22,729 bases of DNA from a bacterium. Its GTDB lineage: Bacteria; Patescibacteriota; Minisyncoccia; UBA6257; GWB1-50-10. Below the pieces are notes generated by a model. The model did not search any database. It was given only the letters and a program-made list of their open reading frames with translations, and was not told where the DNA came from. Positions within the stretch are counted from its first letter, which is position 1. Every line of letters starts with the position of its first letter. The position numbers and the translations under genes were made by a program. The stretch covers positions 1 to 22,729 of the forward strand of contig DAICZV010000007.1 in the NCBI GenBank assembly GCA_027310975.1. The letters run 5' to 3'. This document shows positions 6,725 through 14,367 of the stretch, piece by piece.

Positions 6725-7753
6725 TTATGCCTCGCGAATCTCGTAGCGCCCGTTGGGAAGGCGGCGGAAATAACGGCGGTTCTGGAGATTCAAAAGGATG
6801 GTGTTCTCCTTGAGCCAGCGCTGCTCGTTAACGAGCTTCACGACTTCCGTGGAGTTCAGCGAACCGTGCTTCTTGAGGAGCCGGGCGATGACCTCGCGGA
6901 CGGTCCCCTTTTCAAAGCCGTGCTCTTTCAAGGCGTAGACGCCCCGACCCACGAGGACGAAACGTTCGTCCTTGATGAGCTCGTTGTGCACCGTCTGGAC
7001 GTGCGCGGGCTTTTTGTCCAAGCCGTACTTCGCGACCGCCGAGGCGATTTGTTCAAAGTGGAGCGGCGCGGCGTGCTTGCGGAGCACCAGATAAACCTTG
7101 TCGCGGATGGTCTTCGGTTCTATCTCCGGCCAGTCGCGCAATCCGAAATCGCCGAAAACGTTCGTGCCGAAATACTTCGGGATGGAAAGCAAATGGTAGG
7201 AGATAAGATTCTTGCAGTAGGCCTGGTAGGACTTTTTGTTCAAAACCTCTTCTTTCTTGGAGGATTTCAAAAAATTATGCACCTCTTTGATGAAGTCGGC
7301 GAACTTCGCCTTGGCCTTTTCGTCCAAAAACCAATAACCATTCATCTGGTCGGTCTCCTTGGAAAGCTGTGGTTTGCCGGCCGCGACGAAGATAAAGCTC
7401 AGCTTCCGCTCCGGGAATTTTATGCCTTCCGCGACCTTGAGGTCGTGGACTATTTCCTTAAGGAAAGAGTCCTCGCGGCGCACTCCGCCCGAGGTTTTCA
7501 AGTGCTTTTCGGCGGCCTCTAATATCCAAGCGGCTTCTCTTTCCAGGCGCTTCGCGATCTTCTTCATCGCCTGCTCTTCTATCTGGCGCACCCGCTCCCG
7601 CGTGATTTTGAGCTCGTCGCCGATGGCTTGCAGAGTCTGGCGGTTGCCGGTTTTCAGCCCGAAACGGCCGGTCAAAACCCGGCGCTGTTTGGGCGTGAAG
7701 TCGGCAAAAAGGTCTTCCAGAAGCAAGTCAATGTTTTTAGTATCCTTGGCCAT
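6725..7753 (-). CDS. Sigma-70 region 4 / HARE-HTH fusion regulator
   Basis: This 342-residue putative transcription factor has at its N-terminus a sigma-70 region 4-type helix-turn-helix (39-66, QTLQAIGDELKITRERVRQI), which in sigma factors reads the -35 box. The C-terminal half carries a HARE-HTH winged helix (about 215-276, IRDKVYLVLRKHAAPLHFEQIA...VGRGVYAL), the fold of the RNA polymerase delta subunit RpoE, and then a second winged-helix-like segment (about 281-342). There is no region 2, so it cannot melt a promoter as a normal sigma factor. It more likely acts as an RNA polymerase accessory factor. It has its own promoter in the gap after secF and is followed by a long structured element. 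The role is inferred from domains only. Confidence 0.8.
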   Translation of the reverse strand: MAKDTKNIDLLLEDLFADFTPKQRRVLTGRFGLKTGNRQTLQAIGDELKITRERVRQIEEQAMKKIAKRLEREAAWILEAAEKHLKTSGGVRREDSFLKEIVHDLKVAEGIKFPERKLSFIFVAAGKPQLSKETDQMNGYWFLDEKAKAKFADFIKEVHNFLKSSKKEEVLNKKSYQAYCKNLISYHLLSIPKYFGTNVFGDFGLRDWPEIEPKTIRDKVYLVLRKHAAPLHFEQIASAVAKYGLDKKPAHVQTVHNELIKDERFVLVGRGVYALKEHGFEKGTVREVIARLLKKHGSLNSTEVVKLVNEQRWLKENTILLNLQNRRYFRRLPNGRYEIREA

Positions 7754-7766
7754 GTTGTTGATTTAA

Positions 7767-7795
7767 ATACTAGCACAACGGGTTTTAAGCGTCAA
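7767..7795 (-). promoter_or_regulatory. Promoter of the sigma/HARE gene
   Basis: Read on the minus strand, TTGACG (7795-7790) is followed after 17 bases by TAGTAT (7772-7767). The ATG is 13 bases further, so the leader would be about 7 bases with no room for a ribosome binding site. Confidence 0.65.
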
Positions 7796-7810
7796 CCCCC
7801 TGCCGTCCGC

Positions 7811-8710
7811 CTAAGACCTCTCTTCCCGTTCCTGCCACATATAGAGGAGCGGACTCGCCACGAAGATGGACGAATAGGTCCCGAAAACGGTGCCGATAAG
7901 GATGGTGAGGATGAAATAGAAGAGCGACGGCGGGCCGAAGAAGATCATGGCCAAAAGGACCAGAAAGAGCGTAAAAGAGGTGTTCACGGAACGGGCGAAG
8001 GTCTCCTTGATGCTCGCGTTAACGATATCGTAGAAGCTCGTCTTCCGGCCGCGCTGCACGACCACGTTCTCGCGAATGCGGTCAAAAACGACAATAGTGT
8101 CGTGGACCGAAAAGCCCATCACGACGAGAAGCGCCACGATGAAGTTTGAATCTATCTGGACGCCTGCGAGAACGCCGAGGACCGCGAGGACGCCGGCCGG
8201 GATGGAAACGTCGTGGAGGAGCGTCCCAAGCGTCACCAATCCGTACTTCCACGCCTTGGGATGCGAAACTTTGCGGAAGGCGTAAGCGATGTAAAGGGAG
8301 ATGCCGATAAGGACGAAGAAGATGGCCCATTCAGATTTCACCGCGAGCTCGGCGCCGATTGCGGGACCGATGCTGGAGAAACTTTCCTCGTTCACTGCGC
8401 CGTAGGCCGACTGCAAGGCCAAGAGATACGCCTGATGGTCGGCTTCGCTCAAAGCCGGGAGCTTCACGAGGAAACTGCCGTCGTTTTCCATAACCACTTG
8501 GGCGTCCTTGACCGGACCGGCGGCGTTTATGGTGCCCGCGATTTCGGCCGGCGTCACGCCGGATTTGGAAAGAGAGATTTGCCATTCCGTCCCGCCTTTG
8601 AGGTCTATCCCCGGCCGCAATCCAAAAACGGCGATGCAAACCCAGGCCGCAATGACGAGCGTCACCGAGAACCCGAGGAAATAATTCTTGTATTTTAATA
8701 CGTTAGACAT
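7811..8710 (-). CDS. secF: Protein translocase subunit SecF
   Basis: SecF pairs with SecD in the membrane and uses the proton motive force to help the SecYEG translocon pull proteins out. The 299 residues show the expected six membrane helices: one N-terminal (about 9-29), an external domain starting GIDLKGGTEWQISL, and a block of five helices from about 130. The conserved fourth-helix motif reads GFSVHDTIVVFDRIREN (199-215). It follows secD with a 4-base gap, a standard operon arrangement. Confidence 0.95.
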   Translation of the reverse strand: MSNVLKYKNYFLGFSVTLVIAAWVCIAVFGLRPGIDLKGGTEWQISLSKSGVTPAEIAGTINAAGPVKDAQVVMENDGSFLVKLPALSEADHQAYLLALQSAYGAVNEESFSSIGPAIGAELAVKSEWAIFFVLIGISLYIAYAFRKVSHPKAWKYGLVTLGTLLHDVSIPAGVLAVLGVLAGVQIDSNFIVALLVVMGFSVHDTIVVFDRIRENVVVQRGRKTSFYDIVNASIKETFARSVNTSFTLFLVLLAMIFFGPPSLFYFILTILIGTVFGTYSSIFVASPLLYMWQEREERS

Positions 8711-8714
8711 GGTT

Positions 8715-10022
8715 TCAGGATAAGGATTCTTTTTTCTCTTCGCTCCGGCCGTAGAACACCCTCATCATGGTCCGGGTAATGGTGATGGCCGAGAACATGG
8801 ACATGACGACGCCGATGAAGAGCGTGAGGGCGAAGCCCTGGACGAAACTGGAGGTGCCGTAATAGAGCACCGCCGCCGTTATCATCGTGGAAACGTTGGA
8901 ATCGCGGATGGAGGTCCAAGCGCGCTTGAAGCCTTCTTCCACGGCCGCGTAGTGGCTTAAGCCCCGTTTTATCTCCTCTTTGGTGCGTTCAAACACCAGG
9001 ACGTTAGCGTCCACCGCCATGCCGATGGACAGGATGAATCCGGCGATGCCGGAAAGAGACATCGTGACCGGCACGATCTTAAAGACGGCGAGCGTGAGGG
9101 CGACGTACATAAGGAGGGCGGCCGCGGCGAAAATACCGAACTTGCGGTAGTAAATTATCATAAAGAGCATGACGGCCAGCGTTCCGATAAGACCCGCGAA
9201 GACCGCGCGGTCCAGGGCGTTGCTCCCGAAATCGGCCGAAATGGTCTGCTGGTTCACGAGGGTGATGGGAGCCGGCAGCGCCCCGGCGTTAAAGCGCTCG
9301 GCGAGCGTCTGGGCCGAAGCCAGGGTGAAGTTGCCGCTGATGACGGCCTTCCCGCCGGTGATCGCCTCCTGCACGGTCGGCATTTCAATGAGCTGGTTGT
9401 CCAAAAAGATGGCTAAGGGTTTGCCGACGTTCGCGGAAGTGATGCTCCCGAAAAGCTGGGCGCCATCGCCGTTAAACTCTATCGCCACCTGGGGCTGCCG
9501 CGTGTACTGATCAAAGACGACCTGGGCGCCCACGACGTACCGGCCGTTCAGGGCGGTCGGGATGAACTGATAGCCGCCGGTGGATGAGGCGTTCAAAAGG
9601 TCGGTGCTCGTCGCGGCGGTGGAGGTGGCTTGAACGACGGTGCGGAAATCAAGAAATGGCGTCGCCCCTATTTCCTTGATGGCATCCGCAACATCCTTAA
9701 CCCCAGCGAGCTCAATGACGAGGCGGGTATCGCCGCCGGCCGTTTCCGTATAAACCCGGGGTTCGCTCACGCCGAAGAGGTTGACGCGCTTTTCTATGAC
9801 GTTCCGGAGACCGGAGACGACGGAGGCCTGATCGGCCGCCGGCACTTTAGAAAGATCAATGTTATAAGTAAGCAAACTGCCGCCCGCGAGATCCAAACCC
9901 AAATTCCAGTTGCGGAAAGAGCTGACCTGCGACCAGATCGGATCATAATCAAAAACAGCCGCTCCGATGGAGAGGATGACGAGGAAAACGAGGATGGCCG
10001 CTAATTTTTGTCTGGCAATCAC
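8715..10022 (-). CDS. secD: Protein translocase subunit SecD (GTG start)
   Basis: SecD is the larger partner of SecF. The 435-residue protein has an N-terminal membrane helix (about 7-26), the family motif LGLDLAGG (41-48), a P1-type external domain, the conserved segment TLAERFNAGALPAPI, and a C-terminal block of five helices with AVDANVLVFERTKEE (336-350). It is shorter than E. coli SecD, as is usual where the external domain is compact. The start is a GTG; a TATACA box lies 8 bases before it and there is no ribosome binding site, so the mRNA is probably leaderless. The gene is divergent from the plus-strand gene at 10061, with only 38 bases between them. Confidence 0.95.
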   Translation of the reverse strand: MIARQKLAAILVFLVILSIGAAVFDYDPIWSQVSSFRNWNLGLDLAGGSLLTYNIDLSKVPAADQASVVSGLRNVIEKRVNLFGVSEPRVYTETAGGDTRLVIELAGVKDVADAIKEIGATPFLDFRTVVQATSTAATSTDLLNASSTGGYQFIPTALNGRYVVGAQVVFDQYTRQPQVAIEFNGDGAQLFGSITSANVGKPLAIFLDNQLIEMPTVQEAITGGKAVISGNFTLASAQTLAERFNAGALPAPITLVNQQTISADFGSNALDRAVFAGLIGTLAVMLFMIIYYRKFGIFAAAALLMYVALTLAVFKIVPVTMSLSGIAGFILSIGMAVDANVLVFERTKEEIKRGLSHYAAVEEGFKRAWTSIRDSNVSTMITAAVLYYGTSSFVQGFALTLFIGVVMSMFSAITITRTMMRVFYGRSEEKKESLS

Positions 10023-10030
10023 GGAGTTAG

Positions 10031-10038
10031 TGTATAAT
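10031..10038. promoter_or_regulatory. Overlapping divergent -10 boxes
   Basis: TGTATAAT gives TATAAT on the plus strand (10033-10038) for the 340-residue protein and TATACA on the minus strand (10036-10031) for secD. The two genes share this 38-base gap. Neither -35 box is convincing. Confidence 0.4.
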
Positions 10039-10060
10039 AAGCTAAAAGGGAAGGCAAATT

Positions 10061-11083
10061 ATGAAACAGCAGCTCACCACATTGGTCCTCGGGGAAGTGC
10101 CGAAGGCGATTCGCGGCAGCGTGTTCCGCGCGCCGACCGTAAAAAGCGGCCCGCATTATTTCCCCTCCTCCGTCCCCCATCTCGTCGCGATTGGCGAGGA
10201 GAAAAGGAAGGTGGAAGGCAAAGAAATAACCTTCGCCGTCCTCGGCTATGCTCCTTATATCATCGTCATCCAGGCCTCCGTTGAACCGGACGACATCTTC
10301 GACAAGAACGCCACCTCCGCCTGGGAACAAAAGCTCTATGCCGAAAGCTACAAGATTCTCAAAAAGCGCGGCGGGAGCGACGAATGGAGCGAAATGTATT
10401 CCATCTTCAGCGTATCGGGCTACGAGGGCGAGCCGGAACAGTTTTTGACGCACGCGCCGGAGATGGCCGCGCTCCTCAAGTCCGAAACCATTGACCTGGA
10501 CCCGAAGGAAGTGGAATACACGCTGTCCACCCAGATAAAGTACGCCAAGCACGACCTCGCCATCATTGACTGGGACGGGGCCTTCCTCTTTGACGTTGAG
10601 GGCGACTTCGGCCTTTCGGTGGAACTGCTCACGCTCGCCAACCTTCAGCTTTTGCGCCACCGGCTTTTGGATAGGCGGCTGGACGAGCAATTGGACCGCA
10701 TTACGAAAATAGTGAACGAACCGGAAAGCAACAAAAAGTTCCTTTCCGACAAATCCGTCGCCCGCGACGTGAAGAGCGTCCTCCGCCGGCGGCTCACCTG
10801 GATCTCGGCCTTTGAATCCATTGAGCGCGATATCAAGCTCATCGGCGACTGGTATTCGGCGCGTTTCTACGACCTGGCGAGCCGCAAAATGAAGGTTGGC
10901 GAATGGCGCGGCGCCATCAAAGATAAATTGGACTCTCTGGAAAACGTTTATTCCACGCTCGTTGAAAACTTCACCATCACGAGCAAAGAAAAGGCGGAGT
11001 GGGTGGAAACTATCGCCTGGTTCGTCCTCCAAGCCGGCTGGTTCATATTAATCGTCCTGGAGTTCCTTTATTACACGAAGTAG
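10061..11083 (+). CDS. C-terminally anchored protein, possibly RMD1/DUF155-like
   Basis: This 340-residue protein has no N-terminal signal, a long soluble part rich in charged helices (about 205-310), and one membrane helix at the extreme C-terminus (ETIAWFVLQAGWFILIVLEFLYYTK), so most of it faces the cytoplasm. The order of parts (a mixed alpha/beta N-terminal domain with an LAIIDWDGAFLF strand region, a helical bundle with a KDKLDSLENVYSTL segment, then a terminal TM) resembles the RMD1/Sif2 (DUF155) family, but I see no diagnostic motif, so this is a weak suggestion. It has a ribosome binding site GGGAAGG 6 bases before the ATG, unlike the leaderless divergent secD. Function unknown. Confidence 0.75.
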   Translation: MKQQLTTLVLGEVPKAIRGSVFRAPTVKSGPHYFPSSVPHLVAIGEEKRKVEGKEITFAVLGYAPYIIVIQASVEPDDIFDKNATSAWEQKLYAESYKILKKRGGSDEWSEMYSIFSVSGYEGEPEQFLTHAPEMAALLKSETIDLDPKEVEYTLSTQIKYAKHDLAIIDWDGAFLFDVEGDFGLSVELLTLANLQLLRHRLLDRRLDEQLDRITKIVNEPESNKKFLSDKSVARDVKSVLRRRLTWISAFESIERDIKLIGDWYSARFYDLASRKMKVGEWRGAIKDKLDSLENVYSTLVENFTITSKEKAEWVETIAWFVLQAGWFILIVLEFLYYTK

Positions 11084-11100
11084 CGGGGCTTATAAAATTA

Positions 11101-11126
11101 GGCCGGGCATCATGGGATGTCCGGCC
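11101..11126 (-). terminator. Intrinsic terminator of the small orphan gene
   Basis: GGCCGGGCAT and ATGTCCGGCC pair at 9 of 10 positions (the last is G-T), with loop CATGGG. On the minus strand the stem is followed by TAATTTTAT, so it serves the minus-strand gene ending at 11141. It lies 17 bases past the stop of the convergent plus-strand gene and may stop both. Confidence 0.6.
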
Positions 11127-11140
11127 AGCACTCTTGGCTC

Positions 11141-11386
11141 TCAGCACTTTTTGAGCGTGGGAGCGAACTTATGACCTCCTGTTTTTGGCAGGGTGGCCGT
11201 ACCGATTTCGATGTCGGCCGGCGGTTGTTCGAGCTTTTGTCTCTGAGTGAGGGGCGGTCCGTCAACAGCATCAAATAGGTAATCGTCGCTGTAACGATTG
11301 CCGTCAATGGATGCGGCGTTGATCGACGGTCCTGGTAAAGAGCTCTTCTTTGAAGAAAAACTCACCTCAAACGTACCGAACAACAT
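11141..11386 (-). CDS. Small orphan protein, 81 aa
   Basis: I do not recognise this protein. It is a credible gene because a near-perfect ribosome binding site, AAAAGGAGGT, stands 5 bases before the ATG and a terminator follows the stop. The product has no signal peptide or membrane segment and is polar, with a beta-like N-terminus (MLFGTFEVSFSSKK) and a loop-rich remainder ending in Cys. It contains LPKTGG but no hydrophobic tail after it, so it is not a sortase substrate. It sits alone between a convergent membrane-protein gene and the structured element E2. Confidence 0.6.
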   Translation of the reverse strand: MLFGTFEVSFSSKKSSLPGPSINAASIDGNRYSDDYLFDAVDGPPLTQRQKLEQPPADIEIGTATLPKTGGHKFAPTLKKC

Positions 11387-11483
11387 GGATACCTCCTTTT
11401 TTGTTGGATGATTAGATTAATCTATCCGTACAGAACTGATATTATTCTCTCACTGTCAGATAAAAAAACAAGGGTGCTGTACC

Positions 11484-11564
11484 AAGCTCGGCTATGTCCG
11501 AAAAAGTGGGTAAGACTTGGCCAAGCGGCCCGGAGCGCACACTTTTTCGGATACAGCCGAGCTT
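11484..11564 (-). repeat. Structured 3' element E2 (25-bp stem)
   Basis: The arms 11484-11508 and 11540-11564 pair at 23 of 25 positions, plus one G-T pair. The 31-base interior on the plus strand reads GGTAAGACTTGG, then GCC-loop-GGC, then CCGGAGCG, and shares the TAAGACTTGG...CCCGGAG core with E1. The element begins 2 bases after the stop codon of the M23 peptidase gene on the minus strand. There is no T-run directly after it, so it is not a classic intrinsic terminator. Confidence 0.65.
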
Positions 11565-11566
11565 TT

Positions 11567-12412
11567 CTAAAACACATTCACGAATCGGAGCGGGTCCACG
11601 GTCACGCCATTCACTTTTATGGATATGTGCAGATGGTCGCCAGTAGAAAACCCAGTGTCGCCCACAAGCCCAAGCGTCTGGCCCTGCCGCACCGCTTGGC
11701 CGACCGAGACAAGGATTTTGCTCATATGGAGATACATGGAATAGATTCCTTCCCCGTGGTCCACGACGACCATGTTGCCGTAAGAGAAGGTGCTCGTTGC
11801 AAAACGCACGATGCCGGCGTTCATCGCTCCAACAATGCTACCCGCCGGGGCGGCGAAATCTGTTCCGAGGTGCCAAATTTCCTGGTCCCCAGTCTTCCGC
11901 AGAATGCCGTACCGGTCGGTGATGTAAGTATTATTCGCGAGAGGCAATCCGAAATATTTTGAGATGTACGAATGCGGCGTCACCGTCGCCACGATCTTAT
12001 TAATGATGGTATTTTCGTCCGTTAGGCTTTGGACGAGTTGCGGAGCCGTCACGCCCAGGCTCGGCGGTATAGGCAGGTTCTCCACGACGATGTTCTTTTT
12101 CAAAACGTCTACCCACCTGGTGACGACCGCGCCGTCCGCGAAATTGAGCGTGACTTTTTGCCAGCCCGCCGGGGCCGTCACCTTCAGGCCGAGAGCGGCA
12201 ACGTATTTCCCGCCGAAGGGAAAGAAACTGGCCGTCTGGCCGCCCAGAGCCGCCGTCTGCGGCGTACTGGCACTGCCGTAGACGCCGATAATGATGGTAT
12301 CCCCCTGGGTCGGATAGGCGTTTGAAAGCCGCACGGAAAACCCGGCAGCCGAAGAAATGCCCGCGAGGGCGAGACCGCTAACGATAATTGAAATAAACAC
12401 CGCTTTTTTCAT
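11567..12412 (-). CDS. Secreted M23-family metallopeptidase
   Basis: This is a 281-residue exported protein with a signal peptide (MKKAVFISIIVSGLALAGISSAAG) and a C-terminal LytM/M23 domain. The zinc ligands are visible as H181-x3-D185 (HLGTD) and H260-L-H262 (DHLHIS), with H229 in SMYLHM as the likely catalytic partner. M23 enzymes cut peptide bridges in peptidoglycan. All key residues are present, so activity is expected. The N-terminal 120 residues look like an Ig-like beta domain that may hold the enzyme near the wall. It starts 61 bases after tgt ends; a TATAAG-like box lies 5 bases before the ATG. The structured element E2 follows directly after the stop. Confidence 0.9.
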   Translation of the reverse strand: MKKAVFISIIVSGLALAGISSAAGFSVRLSNAYPTQGDTIIIGVYGSASTPQTAALGGQTASFFPFGGKYVAALGLKVTAPAGWQKVTLNFADGAVVTRWVDVLKKNIVVENLPIPPSLGVTAPQLVQSLTDENTIINKIVATVTPHSYISKYFGLPLANNTYITDRYGILRKTGDQEIWHLGTDFAAPAGSIVGAMNAGIVRFATSTFSYGNMVVVDHGEGIYSMYLHMSKILVSVGQAVRQGQTLGLVGDTGFSTGDHLHISIKVNGVTVDPLRFVNVF

Positions 12413-12473
12413 GACTTCTTATACTAAGTCTAACGTACTAGAGCTGAATTTGTAACAAGGGGCAATATGCCGT

Positions 12474-13634
12474 TTAATCCATTAATTTTGAAAGCGCCTT
12501 CTTCTTGAACTTGGCGAACTTTTCCTCTTTAATGGATTCCCGGATCTGGCGCATCAGTTCATTGAAGAACCAAACGTTGTGGATGGTCGCAAGGCGCCCG
12601 GCTTCCAGGTCGCGTGCCGCAAAAAGCGCTTTGATTTCGCCGCGCGTCCGGCCGGAGGCGCAGACCGGGCAGGCGCAATTTTTCTCCAGAGGTTTTTTGT
12701 CTCCGGCATACCTCCCCTTTTTCACGTCGTATCTGCCCTCCGCCGTCCAAATGGAGCCGTGGCGCGCCTCGCGCGTCGGGATGACGCAGTCCAGCGTATC
12801 CACGCCGAGCTCCACCGCGTTCAAAACATCCTCTATCCTCCCGATACCCAAAAGATGCCGCGGCTTTTCCTCCGGCAAAAGAGGCAATGTCCAACTGAGC
12901 ACGTCCATCATCCCTTCCTTGCCGAACGAGCCGCCGATCCCGAAACCGGGAAACGGCAGCGAGCCGATGAAACGCGCGCTCTCTTCCCGCAGGTCGCGCC
13001 ACTCCCCGCCCTGGATGATGCCGTAAAGGGCCTGGTCGCTGCGCTTCTGCGCCGCGAGGCACCGTTTCGCCCACGCGTGCGTCCGGGCGAGCGCAAGCTT
13101 GTTGTATGCGTAATCGTTCAAAGGCGAGGTGCATTCATCAAAGGCGAAAATGATGTCCGCCCCCAGTTTTTCCTGAATGCCAATGGATATTTCCGGATTC
13201 AAAAATATCTCCCGCTCCCCGTCCTTGAAGCTCACGCCATCGTCGGTTATCTTCGTTAGGTTTATCCCGTCCCGGCCGGTCACAATGCCGGCCACTTTGC
13301 TCGTGCCGTGCTCGCGGGCGAACCCCAAGCTGAAAACCTGGAATCCCCCGCTGTCCGTCATAATGGCGCCGTTAAATCCCATTTTTTTATGGAGGCCTTC
13401 AAAAGAATCCAGCCGGTCTCCGAGTTCGCGCCAAAGGTGGTAAGTGTTCGCGATGATGAGCTGGGTCTTCGTTCCTGGCAGGTCTTCCGGATGGAGCGTC
13501 CGCACGGCGGCATTCGTCCCGACAATGGTATAGGCCGGCGTTTCCACAATGCCGTGTGGCGTTTCAATAACGCCCGTCCGGGCGCGGCTCTTTTTGTCTT
13601 TAGCGATGATTTTAAAATTGAACATTGGACTCAT
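12474..13634 (-). CDS. tgt: tRNA-guanine transglycosylase
   Basis: TGT replaces guanine 34 in tRNAs with GUN anticodons by a queuine precursor. The 386-residue protein has the complete active site: TDSGGFQVF (93-101, with Asp94 as base), FDECTSP (165-171), the G-G-E-W-R-D-L-R-E-E-S substrate loop (209-219), the nucleophile Asp282 in LDCVIPTREARHG, and the zinc site C320, C322, C325 and H352. The start is at 13634; the Met at 13625 is an equal alternative because neither has a ribosome binding site. No other queuosine gene is in the window, so the base may be salvaged. Confidence 0.93.
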   Translation of the reverse strand: MSPMFNFKIIAKDKKSRARTGVIETPHGIVETPAYTIVGTNAAVRTLHPEDLPGTKTQLIIANTYHLWRELGDRLDSFEGLHKKMGFNGAIMTDSGGFQVFSLGFAREHGTSKVAGIVTGRDGINLTKITDDGVSFKDGEREIFLNPEISIGIQEKLGADIIFAFDECTSPLNDYAYNKLALARTHAWAKRCLAAQKRSDQALYGIIQGGEWRDLREESARFIGSLPFPGFGIGGSFGKEGMMDVLSWTLPLLPEEKPRHLLGIGRIEDVLNAVELGVDTLDCVIPTREARHGSIWTAEGRYDVKKGRYAGDKKPLEKNCACPVCASGRTRGEIKALFAARDLEAGRLATIHNVWFFNELMRQIRESIKEEKFAKFKKKALSKLMD

Positions 13635-13675
13635 ACTATCTGAATTGCGGACCGGCCGCTATCCTTCAATTTGCA

Positions 13676-13704
13676 TTGACGGAACGTTAAATGAGTTTTA
13701 TTAT
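13676..13704 (+). promoter_or_regulatory. Promoter of the 156-aa orphan gene
   Basis: TTGACG (13676-13681) and TATTAT (13699-13704) are spaced by exactly 17 bases. The predicted leader of about 30 bases contains the strong ribosome binding site AAGGAGGT (13726-13733), 7 bases before the ATG. Confidence 0.7.
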
Positions 13705-13740
13705 TCAAACGAGCTGTAAATTAAAAAGGAGGTAGAAAAT

Positions 13741-14211
13741 ATGGATACGAACACAACTGTTCTTGAGCTCATCGATCTTATCTTTTCGCCGGAAAAGATC
13801 AGTATTGACTACTGGGCCGACGTCAAATCGTTCGCCAGCCAATACGATGAGTTTGAGCTAACGAACGATGATTTCCCCGTAAGCGGACACCGGGAAAGCC
13901 ACGCGTCATTCCCAATCCAGTTTGTGAAAAGTGAAACGCGCGCCACGACCGCCGATGTAAAGGAGGCGGTAGCGGCAAAGCGTTACTGGAACGCCAATCT
14001 CATTGAGGCGCTGCACTTTTGCCAGCACCCGATGGTCTGGCGGGAACGTCCGGTAACGATTGCCGTTATCGGTTCCGTCATGAAAAAGGATGGGCTGCTC
14101 TGGTGCCCCGTCATTTCCGCCAACCATCAGGCGAAAACGGCGAAACTGCTTCTAGACGGCAGCGAAACCGTCTGGATGCCAGGGACCCTTTTCCCCGTCG
14201 TTTCCAGGTAA
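13741..14211 (+). CDS. Orphan protein, 156 aa
   Basis: I do not recognise this protein. It forms a complete transcription unit: a well-spaced promoter, a strong ribosome binding site and an intrinsic terminator. It is a soluble protein of mixed alpha/beta character with no membrane helix. The N-terminus is acidic (VLELIDLIFSPEKISIDYWADVKSF). The middle contains WNANLIEALHFCQHPMVW, and the C-terminal part is beta-rich (RPVTIAVIGSVMKKDGLLWCPVIS...AKLLLDGSETVWMPG). It is divergent from tgt. The strong Shine-Dalgarno sequence, unlike the leaderless core genes around it, may mark it as acquired. Confidence 0.65.
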   Translation: MDTNTTVLELIDLIFSPEKISIDYWADVKSFASQYDEFELTNDDFPVSGHRESHASFPIQFVKSETRATTADVKEAVAAKRYWNANLIEALHFCQHPMVWRERPVTIAVIGSVMKKDGLLWCPVISANHQAKTAKLLLDGSETVWMPGTLFPVVSR

Positions 14212-14232
14212 GATAAGAGAACTATGCCTTAT

Positions 14233-14259
14233 GCCCTCTCCCCAGTGAGAGGGCCTTTT
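14233..14259 (+). terminator. Intrinsic terminator of the 156-aa orphan gene
   Basis: GCCCTCTC (14233-14240) pairs perfectly with GAGAGGGC (14247-14254), with loop CCCAGT and a following CTTTTATAT. Confidence 0.8.
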
Positions 14260-14277
14260 ATATAATCAACTAAACAC

Positions 14278-14367
14278 AATGACCCGTGCCGCGCTTTTTG
14301 CGAGGAGGGTAACCTTGGGCAAGCGCCCTTGAGCGCCCGACGAGCGAAATGCGCGGCGCGGGTTATT
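14278..14367 (-). repeat. Structured 3' element E3
   Basis: The arms 14278-14294 and 14351-14367 pair at 15 of 17 positions, the rest compatible with G-T or A-C. The interior contains GGGTAACCTTGGGC-AAGC-GCCCTTGAG, which aligns with the cores of E1 and E2 apart from a 1-base gap and a few changes. The stop codon of the minus-strand FAD oxidase gene (14363-14365) lies inside one arm. Confidence 0.55.

Noticed and set aside
11141..11200. LPKTGG as a sortase sorting signal in the 81-aa protein
   Set aside because: No signal peptide, and no hydrophobic segment follows the motif; the frame ends 13 residues later in a polar stretch.
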